A stretch of 64,000 nt of DNA from Chitinophaga rupis (lineage in GTDB: Bacteria > Bacteroidota > Bacteroidia > Chitinophagales > Chitinophagaceae). Both the position numbers and the translations under genes were made by a program. Shown here piece after piece: positions 57,997-64,000 of the stretch (positions are counted from its first letter, which is position 1; the number at the start of each line of letters is the position of its first letter). The DNA lies in the NCBI RefSeq assembly GCF_900109685.1, contig NZ_FOBB01000007.1, forward strand, positions 248,001 through 312,000, written 5' to 3'. The notes under the pieces are model-generated. The model was not told where the DNA came from, did no database searches, and saw nothing but the letters and a program-made list of their open reading frames with translations.

Positions 57997-59886
57997 TTAC
58001 CTGGTTGGTATTAAGGTGATCTCAAATAACTTCATCAGCTCCGCACCGGCTATTGTTCCCGGCCGTATAGTTAAAGTATGTACGCCGGCAGGTAATGCTA
58101 AGTCGCCTAAAGGCTGGGTCATGATACTTTCTGTTGAGGGCACGGCCTGGGTTTTTCCACTAAGCGTTTTCCCGTTTACGTTAACCAGGAAATTATTTAC
58201 GCCGGTAGTTGAATCCGCTGCGTATTTGAGAGCAGCATGAAAATGTGCCGGTGTGGTTAGCCGGAAAGTCCAGCTAATGTACTGCGTGGGCTTAGTCCAG
58301 TTATATACATAATACTTGGGCGCTTTACCATCTCCATATAGGAAGCCATCTCCATGCAGGGTACCGTCAAAAGCCCGCAGCACATTCGTAATAGACTGAG
58401 TATCCAGTACACGTACACTATCGGTTGCCAGATGTTCCTGCATGTCCAGCACTATTACGCTGTTAATGGAATCCGGCGCTGTAGCAGGGAGTGTGATCGT
58501 TACATCCAGGTCGTTCACCCGTTTTACGGGCAGTGCTTTTTGTTGCGGATCTGCCAGTAGCCAGGCTTTACGTACATTGCTTTTTAACCCGCCTACATAT
58601 AACGGCGCTTTGGCCGGCCAGTTGAATACATGCAGGTACAGGCGCTTGCCTTTAAGCGTGCTTTCACCCCAGGGTTGTAAAGGCAATGGAGAGGCGGTAG
58701 TGCCGTAAATGCTTTCCCCGTTCACCTGCATCCAGGTGCCAATACGGTGCAGTATAATTGTATCACGTGGGTCTACCAGCCCATTGCCCATTGGGCCTAT
58801 GTTCATAAGCAGGTTACCGCCCCTGGAAGCAGCTTTGGCCAGCAACCTTATAAAAAAGCCGGCCGGCTTATGGCTGTTATCATACTTTGAATAACCGTAA
58901 GATTCATTTGTAGTAGGAATAGCTTCCCAATCCCCGGTAACCGGGTAAAATTCTGCAGGACGATCGGACGTATTCTTATAATCCCCGAAAGAAATATCGG
59001 CAGTACGTGCCAGGCGGCCATTCACCACTACATTATTATCTACTTCACGGATGGCTTTTAAGATGCGGATATTCTCACTCAACGGTAATTTACTGGGCGT
59101 ATCAAACCACAGTATATCCGGATGGTATTTGCGGATCAGCTCCACTATTTGCGGGATCGCTTTTTCGTTCACATATTTTACCGCTTTGGGTAATAGCTCC
59201 GGATGAACATTAAACCAGTTAATGCCGCCATGCAAACGCTTATCGCCGCCGGGGTTATCATAATCCCAGTCATTGCCCGGCGCATCCGGGTGCTCCCAGT
59301 CAAAGGCGTGGGAATAATAAAACCCGAACCGGATACCATATTTTTTACAGGCAGCAGAAAGCTCCTGCATAGGATCACGTTTGAAGGCGGATGCGCTGAT
59401 ATTCATATCGCTTACTGCAGATGGGTACATGGCCACTCCATCATGATGTTTGGAAGTAATGATCAGGTAACGCATGCCGGCAGCCTTTATCAGCCGCACC
59501 CAGGCCTCTGCATTGAACTGTTCAGGGTTAAATGTTTTCAGCAATTTTTCCCGGTAAACCTCCCTGGGTATCGTTTCCTTACGCATGAGGTGCTCTGCAT
59601 AGCCATCTACTTTTTTACCATTCCATTCCCCGCCGGCGGCGGAATATACGCCCCAGTGTATGAAGCAGCCAAACTTATCCTCCCGCCACCAGGCTATACG
59701 GGCATCATGGTTTTCCATGCTGCGTTTCCACCAGCCGTTCACTGCATCATCAATAGCTGCCTGGTCCCGTTCAGCGCCCTTTTGCATCAAAAGGCCCTGC
59801 TCATCTCCCTTATCGCCGGCAGGTGTTTGCGCCTGCAGACTTATGGATGTAACAGTAATGATTGCACTTAAAAATATGTGCTTCAT
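57997..59886 (-). CDS. GH29 alpha-L-fucosidase
   Basis: This exported 629-residue retaining fucosidase has a signal peptide 'MKHIFLSAIITVTSISLQAQ'. The catalytic domain has 'FGCFIHWGVYSAAGGEW', 'YLIITSKHHDGVAMYPS', and the nucleophile Asp in 'DILWFDTPSKLP' at about 280. A C-terminal beta domain with a carbohydrate-binding look ('YISWTFRLTTPAHFHAALKY') follows. It cleaves alpha-1,3/1,4- or artificial fucosides by family. It lies 23 bases after the GH95 gene and 12 before the GH36 gene. Confidence 0.93.
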   Translation of the reverse strand: MKHIFLSAIITVTSISLQAQTPAGDKGDEQGLLMQKGAERDQAAIDDAVNGWWKRSMENHDARIAWWREDKFGCFIHWGVYSAAGGEWNGKKVDGYAEHLMRKETIPREVYREKLLKTFNPEQFNAEAWVRLIKAAGMRYLIITSKHHDGVAMYPSAVSDMNISASAFKRDPMQELSAACKKYGIRFGFYYSHAFDWEHPDAPGNDWDYDNPGGDKRLHGGINWFNVHPELLPKAVKYVNEKAIPQIVELIRKYHPDILWFDTPSKLPLSENIRILKAIREVDNNVVVNGRLARTADISFGDYKNTSDRPAEFYPVTGDWEAIPTTNESYGYSKYDNSHKPAGFFIRLLAKAASRGGNLLMNIGPMGNGLVDPRDTIILHRIGTWMQVNGESIYGTTASPLPLQPWGESTLKGKRLYLHVFNWPAKAPLYVGGLKSNVRKAWLLADPQQKALPVKRVNDLDVTITLPATAPDSINSVIVLDMQEHLATDSVRVLDTQSITNVLRAFDGTLHGDGFLYGDGKAPKYYVYNWTKPTQYISWTFRLTTPAHFHAALKYAADSTTGVNNFLVNVNGKTLSGKTQAVPSTESIMTQPLGDLALPAGVHTLTIRPGTIAGAELMKLFEITLIPTR

Positions 59887-59909
59887 AGTATTATATTAGT
59901 TGTGCTACG

Positions 59910-62462
59910 TTAATGGGTATTAATGTTATAATCTTTCCCGGCTGTTGTCATCAGGTCATACTCATAGATCTTTTTCAGGGGCAGCTCCGGCAGCTTGGTT
60001 TTGTCCTTCACTTCCGTTCTTACCGGCAATGGAATAAAGTAATAGGGGTTGGGATTATTTCCGCTGGCAGGTTTTAATGCAGTACCTGCTGCAGTTACGG
60101 GCACCTGTATACGAATACGGCAGTTGCCGCCCAGTTTACTGTGAAGCACTGCTTTGGTAAGCTTGCCCTGTTTCCATTCCATATCTATTTCAAAGCCACT
60201 ACGGGCCTTCAGCCCCTTTACATGGCCGTTTGGCCAGGCAGCCGGTAATGCCGGTAATAAATAAACGGCGCCATCATGACTTTGCAGCAGCATTTCCGTA
60301 ATACCAGAGGTTACGCCAAAGTTGCCATCTATCTGAAAAGGCGGATGTGCATCAAACAGATTAGGGTAAGAGCCGCCCGATCCATCCGCTACACTTACAC
60401 TATCTACAGTGGTAAGGAACAGTTGTTTGTTCAGCATTGTATAGGCATGGTCGCCATCTTCCAGCCTTGCCCACCAGTTCACCTTCCATGCTTTGGACCA
60501 GCCGGTGCCTCCATCGCCACGCAGCAGTAAGCTGCGTTTGCCTGCTGCTGCCAGCACCAGGTTATGTCGCGGTGTAATGAAATAGCCGGGAAACAACCCA
60601 TATAAATGGGAGAGGTGCCGGTGATGGTCATCGGGATCATCCAGGTCCTTATACCATTCCTGCAATTGCCCGTACTGCCCTACATGGAAGGGATACAGCT
60701 CCTGCAGCGTAGCTTGTAACCGGTTTGCAAATGCAGCATCTTTATTTAATACCTGCGCTGCCTGCACCGTATTATTGAACAGGTCACGTATTATGGAAAG
60801 ATCCATGGTAGTGGCTATGCTCACGGAGCCTTCTCTTTTACCATTTACCAGGAAATTATTTTCCGGAGAGGTGGCCGGGCTGGTTACCCATTGGCCCTTA
60901 TCGTTCTTTATCAGCCAGTCCAGCATAAATTCTGCTGCAGACTTCATAACTGGGTAGGCGGTATCTGCCAGGAAGGAACGGTTGCCGGTGAACAGATAAT
61001 GCTCCCACAGGTGCCGGGTAAGCCAGGCTCCTCCCATAGGCCAGATGGCCCACCTTGGATTACCCCGTGGATCATTAAAATCAATACCGCCTGCAGGATT
61101 GGTCATGGCCCAGATGTCTGCATTATGATGTGCGGTCCAGCCTCTGGCGCCATAATTAACGGCAGCGGTTACACGCCCTTTTTTGGCCAGCTGCATAATA
61201 AAGTTGAACAATGGGATACCGCATTCACTGAGGTTGGCCGTTTCAGATGGCCAATAGTTCATTTCTGTATTGATGTTAATAGTATAGTTGGAGCCCCAGG
61301 GCGGCTGCATTTCATGGTTCCATAAACCCTGCAGGGTCATGGCTGGGCCGCCTTTACGGGAGCCTGCTATCATCAGGTAACGTCCATATTGATACAGCAG
61401 CGTGGTCAGCTGCGGATCGCGGTGGCCGCCACTGGCCGTGTATGCCTTTAGCCGCACATCAGTAGCCTGTGTTGCAGAGCTGTCTTTACCAAGATCCAGC
61501 TGCACTTTGCAGAAAAGGCGCTTGTAATCTCTTTCATGTTCCAGCAGCAGCTGTGCATAATCTTTTTGCCTGGCAGCATCCAGGTAACGCAAAGCTTCAG
61601 CAGCAGGATCTTTACCCTCCCTGCCCGGAGATTTATCGGGTCCGTTATAGCTGGTGCCTATGGATAGTAACAATACTACTTCTGAAGCACCCTGCACTTT
61701 TAACCCGCTGGTATCAGCATGCACGGCGCCATCTTTTACCCTTGCCTGCAAATGCACTTCGTAATTCATTCCCTCACCGGGTGCATACACAATTTGCCGG
61801 GCTTCTGCGGGGCGGTTAGCTACATACTCCGGGCATTTGCCTTTCATGACCACATAACGGTCGTTCACCGCCTGTGTGTGATGCGGCATGGGGTTTTGAA
61901 AACGTGTATTAAAAGTAATAGCGCCGGAGTGGCTGGCCCTGAAACGAACTACCAGCAATTGCGCCGGGTAGCTGATGAATACTTCCCGTGTATAGGTAAC
62001 TCCACCTGCAGTAAATGTTACGGTGGACAAGGCATTGTTCAGGTCCAGCTGCCGCTGGTATTGTTCCGGTGCGCCATTGATGCTGTTATCAAAAAACAGG
62101 CTGCCCAGGGTCAGGTAACGGGCACTGTACAGGCCCATCATTTTACGTGCAACCTGGTCTGCCTCCAAATATTTTTCTTCAGACAGCAGCTGGCGTATAA
62201 GCGGTAACGTTTGTTTGGCTTGCGGATTATTACCATCACGCGGCCCGCCTGACCACAGATAGCCTTCATTCAATTGCAGCTGTTCCTGCTGCACGCCACC
62301 AAATACCATAGCGCCTATACGACCATTGCCTACCGGCAGGGCGGCTATCCATTGCGTGGCTGGCTGTTGGTACCATAGCCGTAGCAGCGAATCTTCCGGC
62401 GGCGCTGCGGATAAAACCTGTACTGCTAATAATAAAAGAAGGGTAATGGTGTAACGTTTCAT
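59910..62462 (-). CDS. GH95 alpha-L-fucosidase/galactosidase
   Basis: This exported 850-residue inverting enzyme, first gene of the operon, has a signal peptide ('MKRYTITLLLLLAVQVLSAA'). The N-terminal beta-sandwich contains 'QLQLNEGYLWSGGPRDGNN', the hallmark of GH95, and the (alpha/alpha)6 domain has 'INTEMNYWPSETANLSECG' and 'GGTGWSKAWKVNWWARLEDG'. GH95 enzymes cleave alpha-1,2-fucosyl (or L-galactosyl) linkages, as in fucosylated xyloglucan. Combined with GH29 and GH36, the operon would strip fucose and galactose from side chains. A LacI-type site lies 259 bases upstream of its start. Confidence 0.93.
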   Translation of the reverse strand: MKRYTITLLLLLAVQVLSAAPPEDSLLRLWYQQPATQWIAALPVGNGRIGAMVFGGVQQEQLQLNEGYLWSGGPRDGNNPQAKQTLPLIRQLLSEEKYLEADQVARKMMGLYSARYLTLGSLFFDNSINGAPEQYQRQLDLNNALSTVTFTAGGVTYTREVFISYPAQLLVVRFRASHSGAITFNTRFQNPMPHHTQAVNDRYVVMKGKCPEYVANRPAEARQIVYAPGEGMNYEVHLQARVKDGAVHADTSGLKVQGASEVVLLLSIGTSYNGPDKSPGREGKDPAAEALRYLDAARQKDYAQLLLEHERDYKRLFCKVQLDLGKDSSATQATDVRLKAYTASGGHRDPQLTTLLYQYGRYLMIAGSRKGGPAMTLQGLWNHEMQPPWGSNYTININTEMNYWPSETANLSECGIPLFNFIMQLAKKGRVTAAVNYGARGWTAHHNADIWAMTNPAGGIDFNDPRGNPRWAIWPMGGAWLTRHLWEHYLFTGNRSFLADTAYPVMKSAAEFMLDWLIKNDKGQWVTSPATSPENNFLVNGKREGSVSIATTMDLSIIRDLFNNTVQAAQVLNKDAAFANRLQATLQELYPFHVGQYGQLQEWYKDLDDPDDHHRHLSHLYGLFPGYFITPRHNLVLAAAGKRSLLLRGDGGTGWSKAWKVNWWARLEDGDHAYTMLNKQLFLTTVDSVSVADGSGGSYPNLFDAHPPFQIDGNFGVTSGITEMLLQSHDGAVYLLPALPAAWPNGHVKGLKARSGFEIDMEWKQGKLTKAVLHSKLGGNCRIRIQVPVTAAGTALKPASGNNPNPYYFIPLPVRTEVKDKTKLPELPLKKIYEYDLMTTAGKDYNINTH

Positions 62463-62720
62463 ACTGGAATTCAGATTTTGTAGAACAGCAGATCTGTGAT
62501 GACTTTATTTTTATAAGATCAAGCTTCCAGGCTTTACTGAAATTGCTGAAGAATATTTAGTGCAACAGGTGGCTTATAGTAGCTCACTAAACCTGACGCC
62601 CATTATTAATGATAAGCAATACAGTTACTAACAGCATTCTTGTAATAGAGAAAAAAAGGATGGACTAATAATATTTACGTCCTTCTTTTTTCATAAACCT
62701 GGAATCTTGATTCAAATTAA

Positions 62721-62732
62721 GCAATCGATTGC
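62721..62732. promoter_or_regulatory. LacI-type operator upstream of the fucosidase operon
   Basis: GCAATCGATTGC is a perfect 12-base palindrome matching GCAAnCGnTTGC. It is identical over its first 11 bases to the site at 54063-54074, suggesting a shared regulator. No LacI-family gene is in the window. Confidence 0.6.
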
Positions 62733-63120
62733 ATAAAATAAAATTCTGGTGAAGATTGCATCAGGAACAGCGGAAATCACATTAATACCACTGAAAAAAC
62801 CTTCGTTCAAAACTTAAGGAAAGGGAGTAATGTGCCGGGCAAAATGTTCAGGGATACCGGTGGTATTATCTGATCCTATCGCTGGCAAAAGCTGGCAGAA
62901 TATCTGGTTGTATTGAACAAAAAGGAACAAACAATGAAAACGCTTTTCATAGTATCAGCATATGAACAAAATGGGATTAAGCTCCCAAAGCATCTGCCTG
63001 AAAGCCTTTCTACAAGTGTAACCGGGAATATTGTCCTTTGATAATTTACCGGTGCTGTTTAAGCAACGATGTATTGAATTTTTGAGGTTGAAAGAAAATA
63101 GTGCTTACTGTAGATCATAA

Positions 63121-63158
63121 AACTAAAAACGCCCCGTAATTGCGGGGCGTTTTTAGTT
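63121..63158. terminator. Bidirectional terminator after the small secreted protein
   Basis: AACTAAAAACGCCCCG (63121-63136) pairs perfectly over 16 bases with 63143-63158 around a 6-base loop. It serves the leftward gene at 63162. Confidence 0.92.
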
Positions 63159-63161
63159 TCG

Positions 63162-63452
63162 TCATGGATGCTGATAAAGATGGTAAACAAGGGTTCCTGA
63201 TGGCGGCAGGCCTGGCCCACCATCGGTATATCCCAGCGCTACCAAAGTTCCGTTAACTGGATTGGTGTCGGCATCGCTGACAATTTCTGCATTTGCCAAC
63301 GTGCTCCAGGCAACAAACTGGCCGGAAGGGGTGTACCATGCGTAATTAATGATGGCAGGTCTTGCTGTTTGGGTCTGTTTAGTTGAAAATGAGCTTAACA
63401 GAAAGATCCCGGCGAATAGTGGGAAAAAGAGAAGGGCTTTCACGTTTTTCAT
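63162..63452 (-). CDS. Small secreted protein of unknown function
   Basis: This 96-residue protein starts at the ATG at 63452, which gives a signal peptide ('MKNVKALLFFPLFAGIFLLS'). The frame is open to 63518 but those residues would precede the signal. The mature part has no cysteine and ends 'GTLVYHLYQHP'. It resembles the short secreted DUF6520-like proteins common in Bacteroidetes, but I cannot assign it firmly. A perfect terminator follows its stop by 4 bases. Confidence 0.6.
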   Translation of the reverse strand: MKNVKALLFFPLFAGIFLLSSFSTKQTQTARPAIINYAWYTPSGQFVAWSTLANAEIVSDADTNPVNGTLVALGYTDGGPGLPPSGTLVYHLYQHP

Positions 63453-63628
63453 GTGAAAATGTTTAATGGTTAAGAGGAGTATATCATTTAAATCTACAAA
63501 AGAGATTTGAACAATCAAAGAACATTTCAGAACATGTTTGTATGAATTGTGTAACAGCCGGATTATATGGGCAAACGGTATTATAGGTTTCGTGATTTAA
63601 GTTATTTACATACATTAGCGGCGTAAAA

Positions 63629-64000
63629 ATGTTAATCATGGAATATGTAAAAGAATATGTTGTTAATCCTGATCATATAGATGTTCAGGGAATAATGGAT
63701 GGTCTGTTTTACCCTTTTTACATGGAATATTGCCGGCATGAGTTTATAAAAGATGTTCTTGGATTTGGCCTCGAAGAAGAAGCGAAAAAAGGAATAAATA
63801 TGGTTTTGTCTCAGTATACGATCAATTTCCTTCGTTCCCTCAAAAAGGATGATAGATTTACAGTAACCTGTGAATTGTTTGCTGATAAAAGTGGCAAACC
63901 TCAAATACACTTTGAGCAAAAAATAATTCTAAACGGAAAGATCGTTACCAAAGCAGTTTTCACCGGAACCTGTGTACCTGCTACCGGTGGACGGCCATTC
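63629..64000 (+). CDS. Hot-dog fold thioesterase, 4HBT type (3' end cut by window)
   Basis: The frame is open from the ATG at 63629 (or the one at 63638) to the end of the window, 124 codons. 'VNPDHIDVQGIMDGLFYPFY' and 'MEYCRHEFIKDVLGFGLEEE' have the layout of YbgC/FcbB-like acyl-CoA thioesterases: an Asp followed by Gly and a helix, then the R/H of the hot-dog helix. Later, 'GKPQIHFEQKIILNGKIVTK' is the central strand pair. It hydrolyses acyl-CoA or acyl-ACP by family. No stop is visible before base 64000. Confidence 0.75.
   Translation, partial: MLIMEYVKEYVVNPDHIDVQGIMDGLFYPFYMEYCRHEFIKDVLGFGLEEEAKKGINMVLSQYTINFLRSLKKDDRFTVTCELFADKSGKPQIHFEQKIILNGKIVTKAVFTGTCVPATGGRPF

Larger units (their letters stand above)
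62463..63161. other. Long intergenic region upstream of the fucosidase operon
   Basis: About 700 bases without a supported gene. It holds a perfect LacI-type palindrome (62721-62732), an imperfect hairpin near 62648-62690, and the terminator at 63121-63158. A 35-codon ATG frame at 62934-63041 has an AAAGGA upstream but no recognisable protein and is not called. The region may contain decayed sequence. Confidence 0.5.

Noticed and set aside
59203..59871. 222-codon plus-strand frame inside the GH29 gene
   Set aside because: It is antisense to a well-supported fucosidase and has no domain or sensible start.
62934..63041. 35-codon open frame with an upstream AAAGGA
   Set aside because: Too short and without a recognisable signal, domain or neighbour; kept only as a note on the intergenic region.
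63632..63919. Minus-strand open frame at the right edge
   Set aside because: It is the shadow of the plus-strand thioesterase, which has clear hot-dog features.

Overview
The window comes from a Bacteroidetes chromosome, most likely a Chitinophaga-like member of the Chitinophagaceae (inference). Three things point there. There is a complete serine-palmitoyltransferase sphingolipid locus, a TonB receptor with a carboxypeptidase-regulatory-like N-terminus, and a T9SS C-terminal sorting domain. Several promoters carry the Bacteroidetes -33 TTTG / -7 TAnnTTTG pair. Many secreted glycoside hydrolases have Bacteroidetes-type signal peptides. I see no rRNA, tRNA, CRISPR array or insertion sequence.

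Layout. 1-7.8 kb is housekeeping: the end of a peptide-type ABC ATPase, queA, ispD, a Gfo/Idh/MocA oxidoreductase, radC, prs, L25, pth and an FAH-family hydrolase. 7.9-10.5 kb holds a MarR regulator divergent from a fused alpha/beta 2-oxoacid dehydrogenase E1, with a palindromic operator between them. 10.5-18.8 kb is a leftward run: TonB siderophore receptor, PepSY membrane protein, the three 5-oxoprolinase subunits pxpB-pxpC-pxpA, an NRAMP-like (YcsG-type) transporter and a DMT exporter, mostly overlapping or nearly so. 19.2-21.3 kb has two TetR regulators and a YceI protein.

21.6-32.9 kb is the centrepiece: ten co-directional genes that together look like a pathway for inositol-phosphate sphingolipids. 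They are serine palmitoyltransferase, a GNAT protein (ceramide-synthase candidate), an SDR (ceramide-reductase candidate), myo-inositol-3-phosphate synthase preceded by a possible structured RNA leader, a PgpA-like phosphatase, GtrA, a DUF5686 outer-membrane protein, a CDP-alcohol phosphatidyltransferase fused to a DUF4833-like domain, a fatty-acid hydroxylase, and a PAP2/Aur1-like enzyme.

33.3-47.4 kb is a mixed accessory region: GH88/105, GH39, M28 peptidase, HxlR/SDR, a beta-propeller protein, a membrane protein with an HTH-like N-terminus, a DUF1343/NamZ-type muramidase, an FG-GAP repeat protein, a SUFU-like protein and a PHP-domain hydrolase. 47.5-53.9 kb is visibly AT-richer and looks like a defence island: a Lhr-like helicase, a large TerB-like/SAP-like/BREX-type ATPase (Shango-like in a two-gene form), and a RhuM-Doc fusion.

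54.1-62.5 kb is for polysaccharide breakdown: two adjacent PL7-like jelly-roll proteins (one T9SS-sorted, one lipoprotein) and a leftward GH95-GH29-GH36 fucosidase/galactosidase operon. Both sets have LacI-type operators of the GCAAnCGnTTGC type upstream, suggesting one regulon. The window ends in a small secreted protein and the start of a hot-dog thioesterase running off the right edge.

At a smaller scale, many intergenic regions contain arrays of AT-rich words with a period of 7 bases, often in inverted pairs that form hairpins or terminators.
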